DNA of 64,000 bases from Microbacterium sp. 1.5R (GCF_001889265.1 NZ_CP018151.1:2914001-2978000), one strand, 5' to 3'. Positions 17,588-26,162 are shown, numbered from the stretch's first letter. Notes: generated by a model from the letters alone, not told the origin. Numbers and translations are program-made.

Positions 17588-19141
17588 TCACTCGGTGACG
17601 TCGAACTGTCGGATGGTTGCGAGGGTGTTCGCCTTGCCGACGTAGGTGATCCCGTCAGCGGTCGCCCACGTCGCGCCGATATAGGCGATCGGGGCGACGA
17701 GCGCCTGATCCACGACGTACTCGTTCAGCTCCTTGTAGACCGGGAGAGCATCCGCGAAGTCGACGGTGTTGTTGATCTCGTCGAAGTAGCCATCGAGCGT
17801 CGGATCGGTGTACCCGGTCGGGTTGCCGAAGCCGGCGGCGCCGATCGTGGTGGCGAGATCGGCGGAGTCCGAGTTGAATCCGAGGATCTGGTAGTACAGC
17901 CCGTAGTCACCGGAGCGAGCAGCTGCCTGCGCCTGCTGCGGCGGCACGGTCACCCACTCGAGTGTCAGACCGATGTCGGCGAACGCCTGCGTCAGCACGG
18001 GCTCGATCGTGGTGCTGAGGAAGGTGCTCGGGATCTGGAAGCTCTCTCCGGCGTAGCCTGCCTCTTCGACGAGCTCCTTGCCCTTCTCGGGGTCGTACTC
18101 ATACTCGTCGTTGAGCTTCTCGTCGTAGATCTCGCCGAACGGGCTGACCAGCTGCGTCGTGGCGATACCCACTCCGCTGAAGATCCCCTTGAGCACGCCC
18201 TCGCGGTCGATCGCCATGTTGATCGCCTGACGCACCTTCACGTCACCGAGCGCCGGGAACTTCTCGCCGGCGCGATCGAGGATGTTGAGGTACCCCACGG
18301 CCACCGCGTCGTTCACCGTGATGGTGAACTTGTTCGCGTCGAGCTGCGAGACGACCTGCGACTGCACGGTCGCCGCGTTGAGCTCGCCCGCCTGCAGTGC
18401 GTTGAGGGATGCCGTCGGGTCCTGCAGCACCTTGACGGTGAGCGTCTTGAACGGCACATTGTCGGCGTCCCAGTACTCATCGCGCTTGACGAGGACGTAG
18501 CTGCTGCCCGGGACGGTCTTGTCGACGTCGAGAGTGAACGGGCCGGATCCGATCGGGTCGGTGGCCGTGCGCTCTTCATCCATGGTCGCGGGATCGCCGA
18601 TGGCACCAGGGCCCTGGGCGAGGTTGTCGAGGAACTGGGGGTCGAATGCCGAGAAGCTGATGACGACGGTCTTGTCGTCCTCTGCCACGACGTCCGCGAC
18701 CGCGGCGAGGCGGCTCTGTACGGCTCCGGGCGTGGCCTTCGAACGCAGCAGGGTCGCAGCGACCGCGGCAGCATCCACCGGGTCTCCCGAGCTGAACGTC
18801 ATGCCGTCGCGCAGCGTGAGGGTCAGCTGAGTGCCGTCTTCGTTGTACTCCCACTTCTCGGCCGCGCCTGGAAGCAGCTCGCCAGTCTCCGGGTCCTTGC
18901 GCAGCAAGGTGTCGAGGATCGACGACCAGACGAACATCTGCTGACCGTCGACGATCTGAGCGGGATCGAGCGAGTTGGGGGCAGACACCGCGGCGACTGC
19001 GAGGTCCTTCTCCACGACGGCCGACGACGAGTCGTCCGGCGCGGGCTCGCTGCCTGCGGCGCAGCCTGTCGCTACGAGCGCGGTGATGAGCAGCGCGGCG
19101 GGTAGAGCCACGCGGCGACGATGCTTACGGGTATTCCACAT
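17588..19141 (-). CDS. ABC transporter substrate-binding lipoprotein (SBP family 5)
   Basis: 517 residues. The N-terminal lipoprotein signal has positive residues, a hydrophobic core ALLITALVATG and then the lipidated Cys (about residue 27). The mature part is an SBP_bac_5 fold, with SLDPAQIVDGQ near the start and the typical RQAINMAIDREGVL stretch in the middle. The start has an AAAGGAG site. It captures the ligand outside the membrane for the Opp-type transporter. First gene of the operon that ends in GH43, so an oligosaccharide is the likely ligand even though the family is best known for peptides. Promoter and operator lie 88-126 bp upstream. Confidence 0.93.
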   Translation of the reverse strand: MWNTRKHRRRVALPAALLITALVATGCAAGSEPAPDDSSSAVVEKDLAVAAVSAPNSLDPAQIVDGQQMFVWSSILDTLLRKDPETGELLPGAAEKWEYNEDGTQLTLTLRDGMTFSSGDPVDAAAVAATLLRSKATPGAVQSRLAAVADVVAEDDKTVVISFSAFDPQFLDNLAQGPGAIGDPATMDEERTATDPIGSGPFTLDVDKTVPGSSYVLVKRDEYWDADNVPFKTLTVKVLQDPTASLNALQAGELNAATVQSQVVSQLDANKFTITVNDAVAVGYLNILDRAGEKFPALGDVKVRQAINMAIDREGVLKGIFSGVGIATTQLVSPFGEIYDEKLNDEYEYDPEKGKELVEEAGYAGESFQIPSTFLSTTIEPVLTQAFADIGLTLEWVTVPPQQAQAAARSGDYGLYYQILGFNSDSADLATTIGAAGFGNPTGYTDPTLDGYFDEINNTVDFADALPVYKELNEYVVDQALVAPIAYIGATWATADGITYVGKANTLATIRQFDVTE

Positions 19142-19173
19142 TGTTCATACTCCTTTGGATGAAACGACTTGAT

Positions 19174-19189
19174 GCGCAACCGCTTGTCA
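19174..19189. promoter_or_regulatory. Degenerate second LacI-type half-site upstream of the binding-protein gene
   Basis: GCGCAACCGCTTGTCA matches the island operator at 12 of 16 positions and lies 32 bp before the binding-protein start. Together with the full site at 19252 it could give a pair of sites 78 bp apart. The match is modest and could be chance. Confidence 0.35.
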
Positions 19190-19228
19190 CTGAGGGTGAA
19201 GCGGACGAAGACAGCGGCGTCTGTTGTC

Positions 19229-19267
19229 AGTAAAGCAGGGTTCCAGCAAGATGACAACCGATTGCCA
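19229..19267 (-). promoter_or_regulatory. LacI-type operator overlapping the ABC transporter promoter
   Basis: TGACAACCGATTGCCA at 19252-19267, starting within 7 bp of the uxuB stop. On the minus strand it supplies -35 TTGTCA (19252-19257), then a 17-nt spacer and extended -10 TGC-TTTACT (hexamer 19229-19234). The layout is the same as at gusA and the first symporter. It predicts repression of the transporter-GH43 operon by the LacI protein(s). Confidence 0.78.
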
Positions 19268-19272
19268 AGATG

Positions 19273-20571
19273 TTACCGAAGCGTGAGATCCCCCAGAGAC
19301 CGGCGACCTGCGAGCACCGCATCGACGAACACCTCATCGGCACCGAGCGCAGGGCTGAGGTCGGCGACCGCGCGTTCCGCCCCTGCATGATCCGATGCCC
19401 CGCCGTCGATTGCCAGCCACGCAGCGACGACCGCCACGCACGCAGCAGCGGTGCGGCCCGCCGCGCGTTCACGCTCGGCCACCGGAGCGATGCGCACTCG
19501 CATCTTGGTGTCTGCGTCGAGTGCGATCTGCGCGAGAAGGTGCCGGATGCGGGGGTTCCGGAACCGCTCGAGCAGCGCCGCACGGTATTCGGGCAGCTCG
19601 AGCTCTGCCGGAAGATGCCGGCAGGCCTCATCCCAGTACGCGTCGACGGCACCGAGACACTCTGCGTCGGCTATCGCCTCGGAGACGGTGAGATGTCCCC
19701 GAAGCCGACCGAGCGACGCGAGCAGGGTATGAGCACCGTTCAGCAGCCAGAGCTTTCGTGCCTCCCACGGTTCGAGGTCGCCGGTGAAGCGGGCCCCCGC
19801 CGACTCCCACTGCGGTCTGCCGGCGGGGAACTCCCCGGCGATGACCCAGTCAGAGAACGGTTCTGCGACGACAGGCACACGATCCCCATAACGCTGCGAG
19901 AGCTCGGTCGTCTCCTCGTCCGAGAGCCGAGGGGTGATCCGATCCACCGAGCTCGACACGAACGACACGTGCGCATCGATCCAGTCGACGAGCCCCGGCA
20001 CCTCGGTCGCGACCGAGTGGACCGCCTGGCGCAGAACGCCACCGTTCTCGGGCAGGTTGTCGCAGGACACCAGCGCAAGCGCGCCCGACCCCGCGCGGCG
20101 GCGCGCCTCGAGACCGAGCACCAGACGACCGATAGCGGTGGACGGACGGGTGTCGGAGAGATCGGTGTCCTTCGAATCTGAGAGGAGCGTCCGATCGAGG
20201 GGCAGCGCCTGATCTGCGTACGCGGCCTCGGTGATCGTGAGGCTGACGACTGCCGTCGCTGGAGCGGCGACGTCAGTCAGGAACCCGGAGATGTCGGTGC
20301 CAGGATGCGCGCGGACGATGCTGCCGATTCGCTCGGCCTCGTCCCCTGCCGTCGAGCGCACGACCAGCGTGTACAGACCGTCCTGCGCCGAGAGATCCTC
20401 TGCGAGTCCGGCGCTTCGCCCGGTGTACGCCGCGATCCCCCATTCAGACGCGTCCGACGCATGGGCCGTGTACCAGGCCAGATGAGAGCGATGGAAGGCA
20501 CCGAGACCCACGTGCACGATCCGCACGGGCGGTGCCGGGGACGTACGCACCCCGAGTGTCCCCCCGCTCAC
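19273..20571 (-). CDS. uxuB: Mannitol dehydrogenase-family fructuronate reductase (UxuB-like)
   Basis: 432 residues from a GTG at 20571 that overlaps the uxaC stop by 4 bp. Longer in-frame extensions run back into uxaC and are not real. The Rossmann segment IVHVGLGAFHRSHLAWY opens the protein. The family catalytic region is in KLWLLNGAHTLLASLG, with C-terminal helices typical of long-chain mannitol dehydrogenases. With uxaC directly upstream it should reduce D-fructuronate to D-mannonate with NADH, feeding ManD. The subfamily also contains tagaturonate reductases and polyol dehydrogenases, so the substrate assignment leans on context. Confidence 0.88.
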   Translation of the reverse strand: MSGGTLGVRTSPAPPVRIVHVGLGAFHRSHLAWYTAHASDASEWGIAAYTGRSAGLAEDLSAQDGLYTLVVRSTAGDEAERIGSIVRAHPGTDISGFLTDVAAPATAVVSLTITEAAYADQALPLDRTLLSDSKDTDLSDTRPSTAIGRLVLGLEARRRAGSGALALVSCDNLPENGGVLRQAVHSVATEVPGLVDWIDAHVSFVSSSVDRITPRLSDEETTELSQRYGDRVPVVAEPFSDWVIAGEFPAGRPQWESAGARFTGDLEPWEARKLWLLNGAHTLLASLGRLRGHLTVSEAIADAECLGAVDAYWDEACRHLPAELELPEYRAALLERFRNPRIRHLLAQIALDADTKMRVRIAPVAERERAAGRTAAACVAVVAAWLAIDGGASDHAGAERAVADLSPALGADEVFVDAVLAGRRSLGDLTLR

Positions 20572-21965
20572 AGCTTGAACACCCGCTTCGGCTGCGGGCC
20601 GACGATGTCGTCGATGATCGCGGCGGCCGATTCCTCGTCCACACGTCCTTCGACCACCAGCCGCGCGAGGAACGCGGCATCCGCTCGGCGAGCAGTGTCG
20701 TGCCGCGCGGGGATCGACAGGAACGCTCGGGTGTCGTCGATGAAACCCGACCCGCGTGAGAACCCCGCTGTCTCGGTCACCGCAGAGCGGAACCGCGCCA
20801 TCGCATCGGGAGCGTCGAGGAACCACCAGGGCGCGCCGATATAGACGCTCGGATAGAAGCCGGCCAGCGGAGCGATCTCCCGCGAGTAGACGGTCTCGTC
20901 GACCGCGAACAGCACGAGGTGCAGATCGCGCTCGAGCCCGAACCGCTCGAGCAGGGGCCGCAACCCCCCGACGAAGTCTGTTCGTCGGGGGATGTCATGC
21001 CCGGTGTCGGCGCCGAAGCGTCGGAACGTCTCGCTGCTGTGATTGCGCACCACACCCGCATGCACCGTCATGACCAAGCCGTCATCGACGCTCATCCTGG
21101 CCATCTGCAGCAGCATGTGCGCCCGGAACGCCTGACGATCTGCGGCATCCGCCTGTCCCGACATGACCCGGGCGAAAAGCGTCTGTCCGTCAGCGTCGTC
21201 GAGATCGAGGGTGTCGGGCACCTCGACGCCATGGTCGGCCGATACGGCCCCGTGCTCGATGAAGTACCGCCTCCGCTGTTCGAGCGCTGCGAGGTAGCCG
21301 GCGAACGTGCTCGGCTTGCCCGTCACGTCGAGAAGGCGCCGCAGGTTCTCGGCGAACCCCGCCGCGTCCGGATCGAGATAGCGATCGGGACGGAACGTGG
21401 GAACGACTCTGCCGACCGCGCCCTCGGCGGCGAGCGCAGCGTGCCCCGCGAGATCATCGAGCGGATCGTCGGTCGTCGCGAGAACCTCGATGCCGAAGCT
21501 CTCGAAGAGCGCACGCGGGCGCATGCTGGGATCGACGAGCTTCGCGGCGATGTGATCGTAGGCATCGTCCGCAGTCGCGGCAGTGAGCGGCGTCCGCAGG
21601 TCGAGCACGTTCTCGAGCGACTCGCTCAGCCAGTACCCCGACGCGGTGCCGGCGAACAGCGGCCACCGTTCGGCGAACAGCCGCCACACCTCGCGCGGGT
21701 CCGCCACCGAGCCACCCACGCCGAGCGCATCGAGCCCGACACCCGACGCATGCAGCAGCCGGGTCACGTAGTGGTCGTGCGTGATCAGCAACGATGCCGG
21801 GTCGGCGAAAGGCCGATCCTCGACGAGCCATTCGACGGGCACGTGGCCGTGCGGCGAGATGATCGGAGCAGAGGACACGCGCTCGTACAGGGATCGTGCG
21901 ACGGAGCGCGTCGCCGGGTCGGCAGGAAGCAGGCGGTCGCGGTCGCGGCGTTGCGGCTGGAGCAT
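20568..21965 (-). CDS. uxaC: Glucuronate isomerase
   Basis: 465 residues, the normal UxaC length. The N-terminal SPHGHVP supplies two metal-type histidines (residues 39 and 41). DPREVWRLFAERW, RPRALFESFGIEVLATTDDP and a C-terminal RDTARR-like region are family features. It isomerises D-glucuronate to D-fructuronate (or galacturonate to tagaturonate) in the cytoplasm. I chose the ATG at 21965 because the much longer open frame overlaps the LacI gene and promoter. The transcript seems to be leaderless, since the -10 ends 6 bp before the ATG. First gene of uxaC-uxuB, under the operator at 21995-22010. Confidence 0.93.
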   Translation of the reverse strand: MLQPQRRDRDRLLPADPATRSVARSLYERVSSAPIISPHGHVPVEWLVEDRPFADPASLLITHDHYVTRLLHASGVGLDALGVGGSVADPREVWRLFAERWPLFAGTASGYWLSESLENVLDLRTPLTAATADDAYDHIAAKLVDPSMRPRALFESFGIEVLATTDDPLDDLAGHAALAAEGAVGRVVPTFRPDRYLDPDAAGFAENLRRLLDVTGKPSTFAGYLAALEQRRRYFIEHGAVSADHGVEVPDTLDLDDADGQTLFARVMSGQADAADRQAFRAHMLLQMARMSVDDGLVMTVHAGVVRNHSSETFRRFGADTGHDIPRRTDFVGGLRPLLERFGLERDLHLVLFAVDETVYSREIAPLAGFYPSVYIGAPWWFLDAPDAMARFRSAVTETAGFSRGSGFIDDTRAFLSIPARHDTARRADAAFLARLVVEGRVDEESAAAIIDDIVGPQPKRVFKL

Positions 21966-21971
21966 TCTTCT

Positions 21972-22010
21972 ATCAGATCGGTTCTCATCGATTTTGTCAA
22001 TCGGTTGCCA
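21972..22010 (-). promoter_or_regulatory. LacI-type operator and leaderless promoter of uxaC
   Basis: Operator TGTCAATCGGTTGCCA at 21995-22010, in the opposite orientation to the other five. On the minus strand a perfect -35 TTGACA (21995-22000) overlaps it. A 17-nt spacer leads to -10 TCTGAT (21972-21977), which is 6 bp before the uxaC ATG, so the mRNA probably begins at the start codon. It may also regulate the divergent lacI. Confidence 0.75.
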
Positions 22011-22106
22011 AAGCCGTTCGACCCGCTGTGCGCCTGCACGAAGCGACTCCTGCCCTACGATCGAGGAACCGGATGCCGGTCGCCACGATGGAGGGGAAGA
22101 CACTCG

Positions 22107-23141
22107 ATGTCGCCAGACGAGACACACGCATCCCCTGAGCTTCCGAATGACGAGGAGCGCTCGGCTCGCCGACCCACCATCTACGACATCGCGCAGCGGG
22201 TCGGGCTCAACCCCTCGACCGTCTCCCGCGCCCTCAACAAGCCGGGTCGCACGAACGCGGCGACCGAGGAGAAGATCCGCGCGGCGGCCGCGGAGCTCGG
22301 CTACCGGGCCAACCCGATGGCGAGAGCACTTCCCACCGGCCGGTCGGGCACCTTCGCGATCGTGCTCCCCGACATCACGAACCCGGTGCACTTCGAGCTG
22401 ATCCGCGGCGCGGAGCAGGTCGCCCGCGCCGGCGGCTTCACCCTCGTCGTGTCGGAGACCGAAGCCGCAGCCGACATCGAACGGGAGACCATCGAGGCTC
22501 TGCAGTCGTCTGTCGACGGCCTGCTCGTCGTCGCCTCGCGCCTCGACGATGCAGCCCTCGCAGACCTCGCTCGCGTGAAGCCGATCGTGGCGGCGAATCA
22601 CTCGGCACCGTCCCTGCCGAGCGTGATCCCCGATCTTGCGATGGGACTGACCGCTGCTATCGACCATCTGCGAGATCTCGGGCATCGGTCGGTCGCATAC
22701 CTCGGCCTGGGCGGCCTGCAGATCAACCGCTCCCGGTGGGAGCTCACGCTCGACCGTTCGATGTCGCGTGACATCTCCCTGGTGGAGATCGCCGTGGACT
22801 CCCCCACCGTCGACGCAGGTGCGGATGCGCTCCGGCGCGTGCGCGCCAGCGGCGTGACCGCCGTTCTCGCCTACAACGACCTGGTCGCTCATGGACTGCT
22901 CCGAGCGGCTCGAGGCGCCGGCCTCACGCTGCCCGAGGCATTCAGCGTGATCGGGTTCGACGACATCTTCAGCGCCGAGCTCGCCGTGCCGGCACTGACG
23001 ACGCTCCACTCGCCGCTGCGTGAGATCGGCACGCGGGCCATGGAGACACTCATCGACCCCGAGCGGAATCGCGTCCCGTCGAAGGTCGTCCTCCCGCTCG
23101 ATCTCGTCGTGCGCGAGTCGACCGCGCGACCCGTCGGGTGA
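22107..23141 (+). CDS. LacI-family transcriptional regulator 2
   Basis: 344 residues. HTH TIYDIAQRVGLNPSTVSRAL, hinge NPMARALPTGRS, then an effector domain with DITNPVHFELIRGAEQ and a GFDDIFSAELAVPALTT core, ending VVRESTARP. It is a clear paralogue of LacI 1 (3571-4608), with the same NPSTVSRAL recognition core and GFDDIF stretch. The ATG follows GAGGGGAAG. It is divergent from uxaC-uxuB and shares a 141-bp region with it that contains the operator. It should repress the hexuronate genes and release them on binding a pathway intermediate. Which of the two LacI proteins controls which site cannot be decided from sequence. Confidence 0.93.
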   Translation: MSPDETHASPELPNDEERSARRPTIYDIAQRVGLNPSTVSRALNKPGRTNAATEEKIRAAAAELGYRANPMARALPTGRSGTFAIVLPDITNPVHFELIRGAEQVARAGGFTLVVSETEAAADIERETIEALQSSVDGLLVVASRLDDAALADLARVKPIVAANHSAPSLPSVIPDLAMGLTAAIDHLRDLGHRSVAYLGLGGLQINRSRWELTLDRSMSRDISLVEIAVDSPTVDAGADALRRVRASGVTAVLAYNDLVAHGLLRAARGAGLTLPEAFSVIGFDDIFSAELAVPALTTLHSPLREIGTRAMETLIDPERNRVPSKVVLPLDLVVRESTARPVG

Positions 23142-23164
23142 CCTCGACAGGGAAGAAGCGTCCT

Positions 23165-23181
23165 GTCCATCAGCAATGGAC
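23165..23181. terminator. Hairpin between convergent genes, possible bidirectional terminator
   Basis: GTCCAT (23165-23170) and ATGGAC (23176-23181) pair perfectly around a 5-nt loop, between the end of lacI 2 and the end of the SMP-30-like gene. There is no run of T residues, so intrinsic termination is uncertain. Confidence 0.35.
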
Positions 23182-23199
23182 GCGACCTTCGCAGCGGAT

Positions 23200-24216
23200 T
23201 CACCCGCCGTTCGACTGACGGATGCCCTCCCCGTAGGCCTCGAAGGTGTGCACGAAGCCGCCCGCTGGGCCGCTGACGACGAGATATCCGTCGGTCGTCC
23301 CCGGTGCGATGGCGATGTTCGTCGCCGACTCGAGCCCCTCGCCCGGCACGCGGATCCTGCCGATCTGCTCACCGGTCTTCGCGAACACCACGATCTCGGC
23401 CTTCTCGTGGAACATCTGATAGATGTTGCCCTCGGCGTCGACCGCGGTCGAGTCGATGCGTCCGATCCCGCCGTCGACATGGATGGCGGGGTGGGCCGAG
23501 ACGACGCGGGTGCGCGTCTCGTCGAGAGCGAAGTAGTCGATCCGGTTCGCGTTGTACTGCGCAACCCAGAGTCCCGCATCCGCCTCGTCGAAGACGATGC
23601 CGTTCGGAGAGGGCAGGTCGCCCGCGAGGGTCGACGCCTGCCCGTCGGTGCCGATTCTCACCACACGCCCCGGCGTCTCCCACCCTGGACCGTCCATGCC
23701 GCGGGTGTCGGTCACGAACATGGTGCCGTCGGGATGGAACGCGATGTCGTCCGGCAGCATCGCGACGCCGTCGACGTCACCCGAGAAGTGCACCTGCGGG
23801 TCCTCTCCCTCGGCCGTGATGCTCATGACACCCCCACCGATGAAGTCGGTGAGGTACAGGCGACCGTCACTCGGGTGGAACTGCGCCGAGGTGAACGCGC
23901 TCGTCTCGTCGGTGAAGACCTGCTCGACCGTGCGCTCCTCCACGTCGACGCTCAGCACCTTCGCCTCCCCGGCCGGCGCCATCACGTCGACCAGAAAGAG
24001 CGACCCGTCTTCGTGGAAGGTCGGCCCTTCGAGCAGCGTCCCTCCGGTGAGCTCGTGAGGCTCCGTCGCCTGGAGCAGCTGTTCCGAGATCTGCTGCGCA
24101 GGGGGCCCGTCGGACGGAGCATCGGTCTGCGCCACATCCGGATCGGCGGGCGAACACCCCACCAAGAGAGCCAGCACCCCGACCGCGCACACCGCGGTCG
24201 CCGGCGCCGCCCTCAT
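23200..24216 (-). CDS. SMP-30/gluconolactonase-like lipoprotein
   Basis: 338 residues. The N-terminal signal AVGVLALLVGC ends in a lipobox Cys (about residue 21), so it is probably anchored outside the membrane. The mature part has repeated beta-propeller blades with GPTFHEDGSLFLVD, DDIAFHPDGTMFVTD, PSPNGIVFDE and STAVDAEGNIYQ, the pattern of SMP-30/gluconolactonase/LRE-like proteins. Relatives hydrolyse lactones, but others only bind ligands. The start overlaps the monooxygenase stop by 4 bp (ATGA), so the two are made together. A lactonase acting on the monooxygenase product is a possible reading, but the different compartments argue for caution. Confidence 0.85.
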   Translation of the reverse strand: MRAAPATAVCAVGVLALLVGCSPADPDVAQTDAPSDGPPAQQISEQLLQATEPHELTGGTLLEGPTFHEDGSLFLVDVMAPAGEAKVLSVDVEERTVEQVFTDETSAFTSAQFHPSDGRLYLTDFIGGGVMSITAEGEDPQVHFSGDVDGVAMLPDDIAFHPDGTMFVTDTRGMDGPGWETPGRVVRIGTDGQASTLAGDLPSPNGIVFDEADAGLWVAQYNANRIDYFALDETRTRVVSAHPAIHVDGGIGRIDSTAVDAEGNIYQMFHEKAEIVVFAKTGEQIGRIRVPGEGLESATNIAIAPGTTDGYLVVSGPAGGFVHTFEAYGEGIRQSNGG

Positions 24217-26057
24217 GCCGAGACTCCGATCTCGGCCGACTCGCGCACACGTTCGTCCGCACCGTCGATGACGAGCAGCTCAGCCATGTCTCCGTCACGC
24301 CACTCGCGCAGCAGACGATGGAAGGCGACCGGTCCCGGGGAGTACGTGAGGCCGCCGATCGTGCGCGAACCCTCTCCGTTGTAGTAGCCCGGCGTGCACT
24401 GCGCCTGGAACTCCGACACATCTCTCGAGGTCTCCACGACCGTGCGGCACCAGGCATCCTCGGCCTCAGCGGTCGGCTCGATGCGGCGCGCACCGACCTG
24501 CTGCGCCCGAGCGATCACGGCGGTGATGTGCAGCGCCTGCTCTTGCAGGATGTGCACGAAGTTCACCGAGTTCGCGTTCTGCATCGGGCCGAGCTGGAAC
24601 AGATTGGGGAACCCGTGAGTGGTGAATCCGTGCAGCGTCCGCGGGCCCATCCCCCAGGCCTCGAGAAGAGCTCGGCCTCCGCGCCCTGCCACGGGCAGAG
24701 TGCCCGACACCACACCCGAGACTCCGACATCGAATCCGGTGGCGAAGATGAGGCAGTCCACCTCGTACTCCCTCTCGCCGACGACGACCGATGTCTCGGT
24801 GAGTGCGGTGATGCCGTGGGTGTCGGCCGTGTCGACGAGGGTCACATTCGGGCGGTTGAACGACTGCAGATAGAGGTCGCTGAACCCCGGCCGCTTGCAC
24901 ATGTACCGGTACCAGGGCTTGAGCGCGGCCGCGGTCGACGGGTCGTCGACGATCTCGTCGACCCGAGCCCGAAGCGCATCCATCTTCACGGCGTCGTCGA
25001 GCTCCTCCTGCAGCAGCCGATCCTCCTCCGACACGGACCCGTCGATGCTTCCCGAGAGGATGCTCCGCTGCAGCCGGTGAGTCGACGTCCACCCGTCCTG
25101 CACGAGTGATTCGACGGGCTCGCCGGCCAGCACCTCGAGGAAGTTGTCCATCCGCTCGCGCTGCCACCCGGAAGAGAGCGTCGCCACCCACTCCGGATCC
25201 GTGGGCCGGTTGTCGCGCACATCGACGGTCGAGGGCGTGCGCTGGAAGACGAGCAGCTCGCGCGCGTGCTCGGCCAGGTGCGGGATCACCTGCAGCCCGG
25301 TCGCGCCGGTGCCGACGACTGCGACGCGCTTGTCGGTCAGCTTCGCGAGATCCCCGTCGGCGGACCCGCCGGTGTAGGCGTAGTCCCACCGGCTGGTGTG
25401 GAAGGTATGCCCCGCGAAACGCTCGATACCGGGGATGCCGGGGAGCTTCGGCTGCGTCAGGGTGCCCGAGGAGGTGATCACATACCGCGCGCGGAACACA
25501 TCGCCTCGGTCGGTCTCGACGACCCACTCCGCGGCCTCCTCGTCCCACGTGAGACCGGTCGCGCGGGTGTGGCCGACGAAGTCGCGGTAGAGGTCGTAGT
25601 GCTCCGCGATCCGCACGGCGTGCTGACGGATCTCCTCGCCCGGTGCATACCTCGTGCTCGGGATGTATCCGGTCTCTTCGAGGAGCGGCATGTAGACGTA
25701 CGATTCGATGTCGCAGTGGATGCCGGGATAGCGGTTCCAGTACCAGGTGCCGCCGACGTCGCCCGCCTCATCCATCAGCCGCACGGACTCGATTCCCGCG
25801 TCGCGCAGCCCCGCACCGGCGAGCAGCCCGCCGAAGCCTGCCCCGATCACGAGCGCTTCGACGCGGTCACGCATCGGCTCCCGGTCGACCCGCGGCGTGT
25901 ACGGGTCCTTGGCGTAGTAGCCGTACTCGCCGAGAGCCGATCGATACTGGGTCGCTCCATCGGGGCGGACCCGCCGTTCGCGCTCCTGTGCGTACTTCTC
26001 TCGCAGCTCCCGGAGTTTCGCGATCTGCTCATCAGTGCTTCGTGCGTCGTTCGTCAT
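24213..26057 (-). CDS. Flavin-containing monooxygenase, Baeyer-Villiger type
   Basis: 614 residues. It has two nucleotide-binding folds, GAGFGG (FAD, about residue 72) and GTGATG (NADPH, about residue 240). Between them the BVMO fingerprint reads FAGHTFHTSRWD (about residues 213-224), where Asp takes the usual Pro/Asp place. The N-terminal helical extension of about 65 residues is seen in larger bacterial BVMOs. The family inserts oxygen next to a ketone using NADPH and O2, giving esters or lactones. Soluble, no signal peptide. It is divergent from a marR gene and coupled to the SMP-30-like lipoprotein. A terpene, steroid or aglycone ketone is possible, but the substrate is unknown. Confidence 0.92.
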   Translation of the reverse strand: MTNDARSTDEQIAKLRELREKYAQERERRVRPDGATQYRSALGEYGYYAKDPYTPRVDREPMRDRVEALVIGAGFGGLLAGAGLRDAGIESVRLMDEAGDVGGTWYWNRYPGIHCDIESYVYMPLLEETGYIPSTRYAPGEEIRQHAVRIAEHYDLYRDFVGHTRATGLTWDEEAAEWVVETDRGDVFRARYVITSSGTLTQPKLPGIPGIERFAGHTFHTSRWDYAYTGGSADGDLAKLTDKRVAVVGTGATGLQVIPHLAEHARELLVFQRTPSTVDVRDNRPTDPEWVATLSSGWQRERMDNFLEVLAGEPVESLVQDGWTSTHRLQRSILSGSIDGSVSEEDRLLQEELDDAVKMDALRARVDEIVDDPSTAAALKPWYRYMCKRPGFSDLYLQSFNRPNVTLVDTADTHGITALTETSVVVGEREYEVDCLIFATGFDVGVSGVVSGTLPVAGRGGRALLEAWGMGPRTLHGFTTHGFPNLFQLGPMQNANSVNFVHILQEQALHITAVIARAQQVGARRIEPTAEAEDAWCRTVVETSRDVSEFQAQCTPGYYNGEGSRTIGGLTYSPGPVAFHRLLREWRDGDMAELLVIDGADERVRESAEIGVSA

Positions 26058-26162
26058 GGTTCCGCCCTCCTGTCGCCCGGGCGCCGGGCGCAGGTCGACG
26101 CGAACTGGGGACGGCGTGCACCTGAACCCGACACGACCCCGGATCGGTTCCTTCTCAGAAGG

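Noticed and set aside
21966-23579. N-terminal extension of the uxaC open frame to 1003 codons
   Set aside because: It runs antisense through lacI 2 and over the operator and promoter. The protein resembles UxaC only from the ATG at 21965.
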